Below, one piece after another: positions 36,966-46,191 of a DNA stretch of 64,000 nt. Each line of letters starts with the position of its first letter. Within the stretch, counting starts at the first letter, position 1. The position numbers were made by a program, and so were the translations under genes. The DNA is taken from contig NZ_CP031841.1 of NCBI RefSeq assembly GCF_003432385.1, positions 2,085,579-2,149,578 on the forward strand. The letters are read 5' to 3'. The stretch is from Breoghania sp. L-A4. GTDB taxonomy: Bacteria > Pseudomonadota > Alphaproteobacteria > Rhizobiales > Stappiaceae. The notes under the pieces are model-generated. The model did not search any database. It had not been told where the DNA came from and worked only from the letters and a program-made list of their open reading frames with translations.

Positions 36966-39900
36966 CTATGCGGGTTTGGTGGCGGCTTTCCGCGATCTGG
37001 TTCCAGTCTTGGTGGCCGGCTTGGCGGATCGCTTTTGCGCGGCGGTCTTCGGGGCGGCCGCTTGAGCCGGACCGCCGGAGGACGGCCCGTTCGGCATCGT
37101 GCGCAGCGCGGCAAGCGCCGGGCGCGCGCCGCCGGCGAACTTCGTGCCGAGATCGAGTTCCTCGATCATTTGCTCGGCGATGGCGTAGCCGACCGAGCGA
37201 TAGGCTTCGAACTGGGGTTCGGCGAAGAACTGGTCGGCGGTGGTCTCGTCGGGGAAATCCGGATTGGCGCCCTTGTAGCCCTTCGCCACCATGTCCAGCG
37301 GCTCGATCATCGCGGTCTTCATGTAGATGACGAGGCCATATTCCGGCCACGGTCCGCCGCCGCGGCCGTTGTAGTCGACGCGGGCGAGGAAATAGCCCTT
37401 GTCGGAGTATTCGGCGCCCTTGGGATAGAGAGTGTCTTTTGGGGGGCGGGGGATCAGATGCTTGGGATCGGATGTCACGCCGTGGACGTCCAGATCGAAT
37501 TTCACGGTGGCGCCGAAATCCTGGCCGATGCGTTGCAGCGCCGTGACGAAATCCGAGTAGGACGCCTGGGTATCCTGGCCGCCGTCGCAGATGATGATCA
37601 GACCGCACCGCCGCCGCACAAGTTCGTAAAGCGCAAGGTTTTCGAAGTGGCCGCCGTCGCTGAGTTCCTGGAACGTCGAGTCCTCGGTGTAACCGGCCCA
37701 CGGCAGGACATAGGCGCCTCCGGGCACGAAGTGGTTGGGGCGCACGCGGGTGGGCCTCTTTCGGTCCGGCCGCCGCACGTAGTACCCCAGCCGGAGGTTC
37801 AGGAACGTCATGGCCAGGGACACGAAGCGGTTGCGGGTGACGCCTTGTCCGCCGACGCCGGCGCGCGGGTTGGCGGCCGCGCCCGAGATCGCCATCGCGG
37901 TGGCGAGCGTCATGCCGCCCAGAATGAAGTCGCGCGTGGCTTGCCAGCCGGTGGCGCGGGAACCGCAATACAGCGGCGAGAGGATGAAGTTGTCGCCGCC
38001 GCGCAACGCGAATTTGCGGACTTTTGAATTCACCAGCACGGCGTTGGTGTTGATGATGTGATAGGGGCCGGGGCACGGACCCTGTCCGACATCCTTCAGG
38101 TGGAAATCGTCGGCGAGGCTGGCAGGCCGACGCAGGTTGTCGTGCGCGGTGCGGTAGTCGGGCAGGAAGGCTTCCATCAGCCTGTCGCGGTAGTAGCGAT
38201 GGATCGAGATGTAGTTGATGTTGACGAACCAGCCCACCACCGCGGAAAGGGCCGCGAGCGCCGTCAGCGCGACGACGTCGGGTCCCGTGGCGGAGAAGTT
38301 GATCGCCAGCCGGTAGGACAGCAAGAGCACCCCGTAGAGCAACAAGAGCGAGCCGATGATCAGCACGAGTTTGGTGCTGCCGCCGGGGCCGGATTTGCTG
38401 TGCGCCTTGAAATGTCCCCACAGGGCGGTGGCCGCGCCCGCGAGCACGCTGAGCGCGCCTTCGCTGCCGTTCAGCCGGTCACTGATCAGCGCCACGCTGA
38501 AGGGAATGCTCGCGACGATCAGCAACACGATGATGAGCGGCAACCACAGACCGTAGACACGCTCAAAGCGCCTGCGGCCGCTGTACTTCAGCGAGATGGA
38601 AGTGTCGCGCCAGGCGTGCTCGATAGTCAGCGCCAGCCAGAAAAAGAGCATTGCGGCCCCGCCCATGATGGCGAGAATCTCGCAGCCGAACGAGGCGATC
38701 ACGAAGACGTCCGACCAGAAGCCGGGCATCAGCCAGCCGGCAAGCCAGGCAAACAGGCCGTTCAACAGCCACAGAATGAAAAAGCCGGCGAAAACCAGGT
38801 AGAGACGGATGCTTTCCTGAGGATTGAGCCCCTTCAACCCTTCCGCGTTGATGAGCAGCAGAAGGTTGACGACGACGAAGCCTGCGAACAGTTTTATGTC
38901 AGCGAAGAGATTACCCGCAATCTGGCCCGAAGACGCATCGCCGATGGCATTGATTTTCGCGATCACCAGATAGATCAACACGAAGATGGCGGCGAAGATG
39001 GCCGTGACCTTGAGGAAGCTGAGTTCGCGTCGTGCGGCGGGAATCGCCTCGAATTGATCCGTCGCCTCTGCACGCGGGCCATCGGGTTTCGTGGCGCTTG
39101 CGAAGGACATCCAGGACAACAGCGAGAAGGCGACGGAGGAAAGGAAAAACAGGACCACGCCCAGGCCCGCGATCAGGAAGGGAATTGCGTAGAGCCCCGG
39201 AATGGCGCCGGCATCGCTCGCTTCCAGCGTGGGTATCGCACCGGCGACACGCGCCAGAAGCGCGTTCAGCGGCTCCAGCCCGATCCAGTGGTCGAGAAAG
39301 CGGTCCAGATAGTGGACGCACATGAAGCCGAAGGCGAGGATCGGGATCCAGACGAGCAGGTTGAGAAAGATTGCCCGCAGCACGATGGCAATACCTGAGA
39401 ACAGGGTAATGTCCCCGCCGGGCACCAGATAATTGCCGTTCTGGCGCAGGTAGGTGAGGATTTCGGTGGTGTTGGCGGGGTTGGCCGGTGTCCTGGTTCC
39501 ATAAGGAAACGTGTCCGGACCGAGATCGAGCGCCTCGGTGCTGCCGTTGTGCCCGCTCAGCCACCACGACAGCGCCGAGCCGATGTAACCGCCGCCTGAA
39601 ACGGTGGAGAGATAGTCGACGTGGCGGAGGATTCCCGCGCGTGCCAGCCGTTGCAGCACGCCGAGCGAAAACACCGCCGAGCGGATGCCGCCTCCCGACA
39701 GCGCCATGCCGAAGAGATACGGTTTATCACCGTCATCCTCGGGCGTTCGCTCCACGTCCGGATCCGGCGGATTGTGCCGCCGTGCCTCGTTGTCCGCCTC
39801 AACGGCCGCGCGGATGGCTTCCACGTGCTCCAGCGCACACTCAGGATTACATGCCTTGCGCCGCTGAGCGGCGATATAGGCCAGTTCGTTCTCGATCAGC

Positions 39901-40025
39901 GCATCGTCGCCGCAACGGTCCTCGTCACCAAAAGGAAAAACGTATGGCGCGGGCGGCTCCTCGCCGTCCTTTCGTGCTGCGAAATACGACTTGATCGCGT
40001 GAAAATCGAAACTGCCTGTCGCCAT
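36966..40025 (-). CDS. Patatin-like phospholipase with a large membrane insert
   Basis: A 1019-residue protein. The N-terminal patatin part has the oxyanion loop SGGGIRS (110-116) and the nucleophile motif LSTVSGGGYIGSALSWW with Ser143. About residues 210-630 contain many hydrophobic segments (roughly 8-10 membrane helices). The patatin fold then resumes, with the catalytic Asp in DGGHFENLALYELV near residue 788. The C-terminus is Ala/Lys-rich and basic. The catalytic dyad is therefore split by a membrane domain. It is the first gene of the operon with the di-heme cytochrome (15 bp downstream) and the GMC oxidoreductase. Lipid hydrolysis at the inner membrane is inferred. Confidence 0.85.
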   Translation of the reverse strand: MATGSFDFHAIKSYFAARKDGEEPPAPYVFPFGDEDRCGDDALIENELAYIAAQRRKACNPECALEHVEAIRAAVEADNEARRHNPPDPDVERTPEDDGDKPYLFGMALSGGGIRSAVFSLGVLQRLARAGILRHVDYLSTVSGGGYIGSALSWWLSGHNGSTEALDLGPDTFPYGTRTPANPANTTEILTYLRQNGNYLVPGGDITLFSGIAIVLRAIFLNLLVWIPILAFGFMCVHYLDRFLDHWIGLEPLNALLARVAGAIPTLEASDAGAIPGLYAIPFLIAGLGVVLFFLSSVAFSLLSWMSFASATKPDGPRAEATDQFEAIPAARRELSFLKVTAIFAAIFVLIYLVIAKINAIGDASSGQIAGNLFADIKLFAGFVVVNLLLLINAEGLKGLNPQESIRLYLVFAGFFILWLLNGLFAWLAGWLMPGFWSDVFVIASFGCEILAIMGGAAMLFFWLALTIEHAWRDTSISLKYSGRRRFERVYGLWLPLIIVLLIVASIPFSVALISDRLNGSEGALSVLAGAATALWGHFKAHSKSGPGGSTKLVLIIGSLLLLYGVLLLSYRLAINFSATGPDVVALTALAALSAVVGWFVNINYISIHRYYRDRLMEAFLPDYRTAHDNLRRPASLADDFHLKDVGQGPCPGPYHIINTNAVLVNSKVRKFALRGGDNFILSPLYCGSRATGWQATRDFILGGMTLATAMAISGAAANPRAGVGGQGVTRNRFVSLAMTFLNLRLGYYVRRPDRKRPTRVRPNHFVPGGAYVLPWAGYTEDSTFQELSDGGHFENLALYELVRRRCGLIIICDGGQDTQASYSDFVTALQRIGQDFGATVKFDLDVHGVTSDPKHLIPRPPKDTLYPKGAEYSDKGYFLARVDYNGRGGGPWPEYGLVIYMKTAMIEPLDMVAKGYKGANPDFPDETTADQFFAEPQFEAYRSVGYAIAEQMIEELDLGTKFAGGARPALAALRTMPNGPSSGGPAQAAAPKTAAQKRSAKPATKTGTRSRKAATKPA

Positions 40026-40396
40026 AGTCTTGAGGTGCTTTTTCTAAAAATTTTGGGTTCTAAGACGCGGTTCACGGTTGGAAAATCGATCAAAAATCGG
40101 AAATTGAGCAACGGCGGCCGAAAACCGGCGGTCATGCACACTTGGCGCGGCGGCATTGTTCGAAATTGCGGCATGACGCCGGCGCGCGCTGGAAAAGTCT
40201 AATCCAAGCCTTGGGGTGACGCAAGGTAATCGGCTGCCGCCCCGCGGATGACGGCTGGAGCATCGGACTTTCATGCCGGGATGGGCTGGTCTAGATTTCG
40301 TGCGATGAATCGGTCCCCGCTCGCGCCGGCGGGGAATCAGGATGAAAAATGGTGGCGCACGATGCGCGCGGGCCGGCGCCGGTGGGGGAGACGACA
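40026..40396. promoter_or_regulatory. Divergent intergenic region
   Basis: 371 bp between the patatin operon (minus) and the FAH-family gene (plus). The part near 40030-40110 is AT-rich and probably holds the patatin promoter. No gene or strong dyad is seen. Confidence 0.45.
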
Positions 40397-41569
40397 ATGG
40401 TGGACGTGCGGCAGGCATTGCCCGAGGACGGATTGGCGGGGACGCTGGTGGGACGGGCCCATGTGCCGGGCGAAGGCCCGAGCGTCGTGCTGCTCGGCGA
40501 AGACGGCGTGTTCGATCTGTCGCGCAGCTTCGCGACGATGACGGATGTGATCAATTCGCCGGGCGCACCCGCGGTGCGCGCCGCGCTGGCATCGGCGACG
40601 CGCATCGGCTCCGTCGAGGAACTGCTGGAAAACACCGGAACGACCGAGGTGCCCGGCTCGGGCGACATGCCGCATTTCCTGTGCCCAGTCGATCTGCAGG
40701 CGGTGAAGGCCGCGGGCGTCACCTTCGCGGAATCCATGCTGGAGCGGGTGATCGAGGAGAAGGCCAAGGGGGATCCCGCGGCCGCCGAGGGCATCCGCCG
40801 CACCATCAGCGGCGACATCGGCGTGGATCTCGCCACTTTGGTGCCGGGATCGGACGATGCCGAGCGTCTCAAGGCCACGCTTCAGGCGCAGGGCATGTGG
40901 TCGCAGTATCTGGAAGTCGGCATCGGTCCCTACGCGGAGGTCTTCACCAAGACCCAGCCCATGGCGTCGGTCGGTCTGGGCGCCGAGATCGGCCTGCATC
41001 CCGAATCGTCATGGAACAATCCCGAGCCCGAGGTGGTGCTCGTCATCGACAGCACGGGAAAGATCGTTGGCGCGACGCTCGGCAACGACGTGAATCTGCG
41101 CGATTTCGAGGGACGCAGCGCGCTGCTGCTCTCAAAGGCCAAGGACAACAACGCCTCGAGCGCCATCGGTCCGTTCATCCGGCTGTTTGACGACACCTTC
41201 ACGCTGGACGATGTGCGCGCCATGGATGTGGCGCTGGAGATTTATGGCGAGGATGGCTTCGAGCTGAAGGGCGGTAGTTCGATGAGCCTGATCAGCCGTG
41301 ATGTGGAGGATCTGGCGCGCCAGACCCTGAACGCCAATCATCAGTATCCCGACGCGCTGGTGCTGTTCACCGGCACCATGTTCGCGCCTGTGACGGACCG
41401 CGACGCGCCGGGGCAGGGGTTCACCCACCACATCGGCGACGTCGTGCACATCGCCACGCCGAAACTTGGCCGGCTGATCAACCGGGTGACCACATCGGAC
41501 AGGATCGCGCCCTGGACGTTCGGCGCGTCCGCGCTGATGAAGAATCTCGCCGGGCGCGGCCTGCTGTGA
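40397..41569 (+). CDS. Fumarylacetoacetate hydrolase-family protein
   Basis: A 390-residue FAH-fold enzyme. The metal-binding region is seen in HPESSWNNPEPEVVLVIDSTGKIVGATLGNDVNLRDFEGRSALLLSKAKDNNASSAIGPFIRLFD; the E and D residues there are typical ligands. The ~390-residue size and this motif resemble the FAH members acting on 2-keto-3-deoxy sugar acids (KdaD-like dehydratases). It is not the homogentisate-pathway FAH, which is at 61272. ATG 40397 has a GGGGGAG site 7 bases upstream. Confidence 0.82.
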   Translation: MVDVRQALPEDGLAGTLVGRAHVPGEGPSVVLLGEDGVFDLSRSFATMTDVINSPGAPAVRAALASATRIGSVEELLENTGTTEVPGSGDMPHFLCPVDLQAVKAAGVTFAESMLERVIEEKAKGDPAAAEGIRRTISGDIGVDLATLVPGSDDAERLKATLQAQGMWSQYLEVGIGPYAEVFTKTQPMASVGLGAEIGLHPESSWNNPEPEVVLVIDSTGKIVGATLGNDVNLRDFEGRSALLLSKAKDNNASSAIGPFIRLFDDTFTLDDVRAMDVALEIYGEDGFELKGGSSMSLISRDVEDLARQTLNANHQYPDALVLFTGTMFAPVTDRDAPGQGFTHHIGDVVHIATPKLGRLINRVTTSDRIAPWTFGASALMKNLAGRGLL

Positions 41570-41676
41570 ATGCGCGTTGCCGGACGCGCTCCGGCGCGCG
41601 GCGATCCGGATCCTCGGCACATGGCCGGGGATGACGAGAGTCCTGCTTATCTTATTGGAAAACAACGAAATTCGTC

Positions 41677-41699
41677 ATGCTCGGGCTTGTCCCGAGCAT
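41677..41699. repeat. Short palindromic repeat
   Basis: ATGCTCGGG-CTTGT-CCCGAGCAT forms a 9-bp stem with a 5-base loop between the FAH-family gene and tRNA-Val. No T-tract follows. It looks like a dispersed palindromic unit. Confidence 0.6.
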
Positions 41700-41758
41700 C
41701 CATGCCGGACGTTTGGTCCCGCATGATGAAAGACGTTTGAACAGGACCACGGGGGGAA

Positions 41759-41833
41759 TGGTGGGCGATGCTGGGATTGAACCAGCGACCTTTCCGGTGT
41801 GAACGGAATGCTCTCCCGCTGAGCTAATCGCCC
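41759..41833 (-). tRNA. tRNA-Val (CAC)
   Basis: On the minus strand the acceptor arm starts GGGCGAT and ends ATCGCCC-A-CCA. The D-arm is GCTC..GAGC, and the anticodon loop TTCACAC gives anticodon CAC, reading GUG. The T-arm is CTGGT TCAATCC AGCAT-like. The 3' CCA is encoded. Confidence 0.93.
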
Positions 41834-41881
41834 GCGCAGCGTGCTGCGGTGGCGCGATATAAGGGGCGCGGGCGGATCAAG

Positions 41882-42565
41882 TCAAGAGCCTGTCGCGCGC
41901 GGAGCCAGCGTCTGCACGCTCGTCCACAGATCGTCGAAATGCGAAATGATCCGGTCGGGCGCCAGCTGGTCCACGGGCACCGGCGTGTAGCCGAATGTGA
42001 CCGCGACCACGGGGATGCCGGCGTTGCGCGCCGCGTCGATGTCGGTGCGGCTGTCGCCGACCATCACCGAGCGCACCGCGTCCCCGCCGCACAGTTCGAT
42101 CGCGCCGAGTACCGGCATGGCGTCCGGCTTGCGCCGCTCGAACGTATCCGCGCCGACGATGGCTTTGAAATGCCGGCTCATGTCGAGTTCATCGAGCAGC
42201 GAGCGGGCCAGATGCTCGAGCTTGTTGGTGCAGACGGCCAGATGCCAGCCCGCCAGGGCGAACCGCGCCAGCGCCGCTTCCACTCCGTCGAACGGGCGGC
42301 TATGGCGGGCAATATTGGCGCCGTAGTGGTCGATGAACGCGGCGAACAGCCGCGCCTCGCGCGCGTCGTCGAGAGGCTCGCCGGCAACGTCGAAGCCCTT
42401 CTGCAGCAGGGCCCGGGCCCCATGACCGATGAGCGAGCGCGCCACCTCGAGAGGCACCGGAGCGAGCTTCTCGCTTGCCAGAACGACGTTGAGCGTGGCG
42501 ATCAGATCGGGGGCGGTGTCGACGAGCGTGCCATCGAGATCGAGCAGCAGGACCGGTTCGGGCAA
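41882..42565 (-). CDS. gph: Phosphoglycolate phosphatase
   Basis: A 227-residue HAD phosphatase that dephosphorylates 2-phosphoglycolate. Motif I LLLDLDGTLVDTAPD carries the nucleophile Asp, motif II is VCTNK, and motifs III/IV are in RRKPDAMPVLGAI and SVMVGDSRTDIDAARNAGIPVVAVTFGY. Length and cap size fit Gph; other small-molecule HAD phosphatases cannot be excluded. It is about 95 bp downstream of the soluble chemoreceptor gene on the same strand. Confidence 0.88.
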   Translation of the reverse strand: MPEPVLLLDLDGTLVDTAPDLIATLNVVLASEKLAPVPLEVARSLIGHGARALLQKGFDVAGEPLDDAREARLFAAFIDHYGANIARHSRPFDGVEAALARFALAGWHLAVCTNKLEHLARSLLDELDMSRHFKAIVGADTFERRKPDAMPVLGAIELCGGDAVRSVMVGDSRTDIDAARNAGIPVVAVTFGYTPVPVDQLAPDRIISHFDDLWTSVQTLAPRATGS

Positions 42566-42659
42566 GGCGGCGTCCTCAAGGCATCAGAAGGCGGATGGAG
42601 GCCGATTGCTCTAGCGGCTTTCGCCGATCGGGGCAACCAGGGTCGCCGCGCCGGCGGCG

Positions 42660-44426
42660 TCACATTTTGTAGGCGGTCCGGAAGCCGCCCCAGTGGCGTC
42701 CGGCAACCATGATGGGCGCGTCGATCTCCCGCATCCAGACAATCTTGCCGTTGCCCATGTCGCGCGGATAGGACTGGATCAGGAAGGGCCGGGTGTTGCG
42801 CGCCGCACTGAGTCCGGCGCGGTCGTCGAAAATCCGCATGTTGCGGCAATTGGCCGTGTTCCACGCGGGGTCCTCGGGGTTTTGCGGCTTGGAATAGATC
42901 TTGTTGTGCACCGGCAGATAGCCGTTTCTGTCGACACAGGCGCAGAACACCATGTTGTGGCCGTGCGCCAGGATTTCCTCCTGCACCGGCGGCAGGATGT
43001 CCTCGAGAACCGCGAGCGCGCGCGTCGTGAACTGCACGGGATCGCTGCCGGCGACGGGCTGATACTCGGTGTCATAAAGGTCGTCGAGGGACAGGCGCCG
43101 TTCCTCGATGGCGCGCGCCATCGACTGGCTGATGCGCTCAGCCGCCTCGGTTGCCGTGGCGACAAAGCTCTCGTTTTCCCGTTTGACCTGGTCGATGACA
43201 GCCCCGAGCGCCTCATAAGCCGGGCCTTCGAGGGTCGTGAACGTGCAGTGGACGCCGGAGGCGCTTACATTGGCGACCGTCAGGTCGAGCTGACCGACGT
43301 TTGGAAGGTCGAGCGTCGCGCGCGCGCCGATGGCCGGAGCGGCGCCCTCCGCCTTCAACAGCGCGCCACCAGGAGAGATGTCGATGGTGCGGATGGCCAG
43401 CGGGTGCCCACCGGCCGCCAGCGTGCCGGGCATGTCGAGCGGAAAGCGGTCGTGGCGGCGACGGTTGCCGGCCTCGGTCTGCCGCAACAGCATCGTGAAG
43501 CGGTTGTTGAGGGCGTCGCACAGGCCGCCCATGTCGTCGCCGGCCCTGGTAATGTCACCGCCGGCGGCGTCGGCGCGGTCGGTGGCCGAGCCGATGGCGC
43601 TGACGCGTTCGCCCACTTCACCGACAAAGTCGGCTGTCATATTGGCGGCGCGTCCGATCTCGCCGGTGGTCGCGACCTGCTCCTCGACGGCTGCGGCGAC
43701 CGAGGTGAATGTCGGCCGGATCTGGCCGATGACGGAAACGATCCGGTCGACGGCGCCGATGCTGCTTTCCGCGGTCTGCTGCAGACGGGCGATATTGGAG
43801 ACGATTTCGTCGGTGGCCTTCTGGGTTTCGGCCGACAACATCTTCACTTCATTGGCGACGACGGCGAAGCCTTTTCCCGCATCACCCGCGCGCGCCGCCT
43901 CGATGGTGGCGTTGAGGGCGAGCAGATTGGTTTGTTTGGCGACGGCGGAAATCAGCGACACCACGTCGGCGATGCTCTGGATGGCGTCGCGCAAGTCGCC
44001 GACGCCCTTGCCGGCCTCGTCGGCGATGGCGCTGGCCTCATCGGTCATCTGGGTGGTGTTGGCGACCTGGGTGCCGATTTCGCGGCTTGTTTGATTCAGC
44101 TCCTCGATCGCGCCGGCAAGCGCCTGGGCGTTTCGCGTCGCTTCGCCGGACCGCGTGGCGAGCGACGCAGTGTCGCCGCGGATGGCGGAAATCGTGCTGC
44201 CTTGTTCGGCAATCCGGTCGCGCATGGAGGCCGCGCTGTCGACGATGCCGCGCGCCGCCGCCTTGAGGTCGGCTTCGATCAAGTCGAACGTGCCGTTCAA
44301 GACCTTGTTATCGCTAGCAGGTTCGGGGTCTGCTTGCACATTTTCGATAGCAGCGGCGACGTCGGGACAGTCATTGTCCGCGTCTGATTGCGATCCGAAT
44401 GCGAATAGCAAATGCTGCAGTGCCAT
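42660..44426 (-). CDS. Soluble methyl-accepting chemotaxis protein with PilZ domain
   Basis: A 588-residue chemoreceptor without transmembrane segments or HAMP. The signalling domain (~50-290) has the conserved tip [46 protein letters not shown]. It is followed by a PilZ-like domain (~320-420) with RRRHDRFPL and DISPGG, the two c-di-GMP-binding signatures. The C-terminus (~440-588) is a PAS/Cache-like sensor with [67 protein letters not shown] 44426 is preceded by a GGAG site. It may read cytoplasmic c-di-GMP together with a small ligand. Confidence 0.85.
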   Translation of the reverse strand: MALQHLLFAFGSQSDADNDCPDVAAAIENVQADPEPASDNKVLNGTFDLIEADLKAAARGIVDSAASMRDRIAEQGSTISAIRGDTASLATRSGEATRNAQALAGAIEELNQTSREIGTQVANTTQMTDEASAIADEAGKGVGDLRDAIQSIADVVSLISAVAKQTNLLALNATIEAARAGDAGKGFAVVANEVKMLSAETQKATDEIVSNIARLQQTAESSIGAVDRIVSVIGQIRPTFTSVAAAVEEQVATTGEIGRAANMTADFVGEVGERVSAIGSATDRADAAGGDITRAGDDMGGLCDALNNRFTMLLRQTEAGNRRRHDRFPLDMPGTLAAGGHPLAIRTIDISPGGALLKAEGAAPAIGARATLDLPNVGQLDLTVANVSASGVHCTFTTLEGPAYEALGAVIDQVKRENESFVATATEAAERISQSMARAIEERRLSLDDLYDTEYQPVAGSDPVQFTTRALAVLEDILPPVQEEILAHGHNMVFCACVDRNGYLPVHNKIYSKPQNPEDPAWNTANCRNMRIFDDRAGLSAARNTRPFLIQSYPRDMGNGKIVWMREIDAPIMVAGRHWGGFRTAYKM

Positions 44427-44845
44427 AGTACATCTCCGGAGGTCAGGAAATTGAGTTGACCGAGCCGGATGGTCGCCGATTGTAATGAATTGTTTGTAAA
44501 TTCCGCCAAAAAACTGGTGGGTATACACACATTCCGTAGAGTTATGGTTTGGAGCGGTGGCGGCCGGCGGCGTGGTGGAGCCCGGAACGGCAGACCCAGC
44601 GGCGCGGTTCGGGCGGACGCGTCGTCCCTGCGTCCTTAAAAAGCCGTGATCGGGCGGCACCAGAGGACGATTGTCGCCGTGGGCGGGTTGCGGATACCGG
44701 ACAATGCTGTGAAAACAGTGCCGCGAAGATCGCGCGGCGTTGGCAACGCGCTGTTGCTGGGGCTACACAATGCGCGGCGAAACGAATGGGATGACGAGCG
44801 TTTGTTGACACACGGAATCGGGCCGGACGCGGCGGCGGCGCTTCG
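44427..44845. promoter_or_regulatory. Divergent intergenic region (chemoreceptor / rpiA)
   Basis: 419 bp with no convincing gene. The part next to the chemoreceptor (44440-44545) is AT-richer and probably contains its promoter. Confidence 0.4.
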
Positions 44846-45544
44846 ATGAGCGACACCTACAAGAAAATGGCGGCCGAGGCCGCGTTGAACCACGTGAAGC
44901 CCGGCATGCGCCTCGGAATCGGAACCGGTTCGACGGCTGAGTTTTTTGTGCGTGCTCTTGCCGCCAAGGTTGCGGGCGGCCTGGCTGTGATCGGCGTGCC
45001 GACGTCGGAGCGCACCGCCGCGCTGTGCAGGGAGCTTGGCGTTCCGTTGACGACACTCGATGAGACGCCGGAGCTGGATCTGACGATCGACGGCGCTGAC
45101 GAACTCGATGGCCAGTTGCGCCTGATCAAGGGCGGCGGTGGGGCGTTGCTGCGCGAGAAGATCGTGGCAAACGCGTCGGCGCGAATGATCGTCATCGCGG
45201 ACGACGGCAAGCATGTGGACACGCTGGGCGCTTTCCCGTTGCCCATCGAGGTGATGCCCTTCGGCCTCGCGGCCACAAGGATCGCGATCGGCAGGGTCGC
45301 CGATGAGCTGGGCCTCGCGGGCGAATTGCGCTTGCGCATGGCCTCCGATGGCGCCCCGTTTGTCACCGACGGCGGGCACTACATCGTGGACGGTGACTGG
45401 AAGTCGCTTTCCGACCCCGATGCCCTCGCGAGCCGGCTCGCCGGCATTCCGGGTGTCGTTGAACACGGACTGTTTATCGGATTGGCCGATATGGCCTATT
45501 TGGGTGGCGCTGACGGTGTCACCGTCGTCGAGCCGTCCGCCTGA
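44846..45544 (+). CDS. rpiA: Ribose-5-phosphate isomerase A
   Basis: A 232-residue enzyme that interconverts ribose-5-phosphate and ribulose-5-phosphate. [44 protein letters not shown] and TDGGHYIVD are the family motifs, with the catalytic Asp/Glu/Lys in them. DUF2059 and gor follow on the same strand, as often seen in Rhizobiales. Confidence 0.96.
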   Translation: MSDTYKKMAAEAALNHVKPGMRLGIGTGSTAEFFVRALAAKVAGGLAVIGVPTSERTAALCRELGVPLTTLDETPELDLTIDGADELDGQLRLIKGGGGALLREKIVANASARMIVIADDGKHVDTLGAFPLPIEVMPFGLAATRIAIGRVADELGLAGELRLRMASDGAPFVTDGGHYIVDGDWKSLSDPDALASRLAGIPGVVEHGLFIGLADMAYLGGADGVTVVEPSA

Positions 45545-45571
45545 TACAAGAACAAGTGAACGGAGAAAGAC

Positions 45572-46078
45572 ATGAAACGCGTGACCATGAAGCGGATTTT
45601 GGCGGGAGTGATCCTTGCCGGCTGTGTCGCCACCGGACCTGCGGCGGCCGCCGAGGATTTCACTGAGTCACACATCAATGCCGCCCGCGCGGCCATCATC
45701 AGCAGCAACTCGATACGCGCTTATGACGAGATCCTGCCGGTGATCGCGGACAAGACCCGCACGCTGTTCATTCGCTCCAACCCGGCGTTGACCAAGGAAA
45801 TCGACGAGGTCACCAACGCCGTGGCGCTCGATCTGGTCAGCAAGCGCGCCGAGCTTGACACAACGGTCATGGAAATCTGGGCCGTGCGCTTTTCCGAGGA
45901 AGAGCTGAAGGCGATTGCGGCGTTCTACACCTCGCCGGTCGGCGCCAAGCTGGCCGAATTGCGGCCGGAGATGAACGCGCTCAGCATCGGCGCCGCCAAG
46001 CAGTGGGGCGACGCGCTTTCGACCGTCATGGTCGGCCGCGTGCGCGACGAGCTGAAGAAGCGCGGCCACAACTTCTGA
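45572..46078 (+). CDS. DUF2059-family exported protein
   Basis: A 168-residue protein with a signal peptide (~1-26, ending PAAA). The body TESHINAARAAIISSNSIRAYDEILPVIADKTRTLFIRSNP is followed by FSEEELKAIAAFYTSPVGAKLAELRPEM, the recognisable DUF2059 core. Role unknown, probably periplasmic. A GGAGAAAGACATG site marks the start. It lies between rpiA and gor. Confidence 0.88.
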   Translation: MKRVTMKRILAGVILAGCVATGPAAAAEDFTESHINAARAAIISSNSIRAYDEILPVIADKTRTLFIRSNPALTKEIDEVTNAVALDLVSKRAELDTTVMEIWAVRFSEEELKAIAAFYTSPVGAKLAELRPEMNALSIGAAKQWGDALSTVMVGRVRDELKKRGHNF

Positions 46079-46191
46079 TCTTGCAGCGCAGACTGTCCGG
46101 CCTATCTGTGGGGCTCGCGTGCTCGCGAGGCGCGCGCACCATCACGACATGACACGGCCGTGCCGGGCGCGCGGTCAAGCGGGGGTATGAA

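Noticed and set aside
44549-44794. Plus-strand 81-residue frame upstream of rpiA
   Set aside because: Arg-rich low-complexity composition and no ribosome-binding site; it occupies a promoter region.
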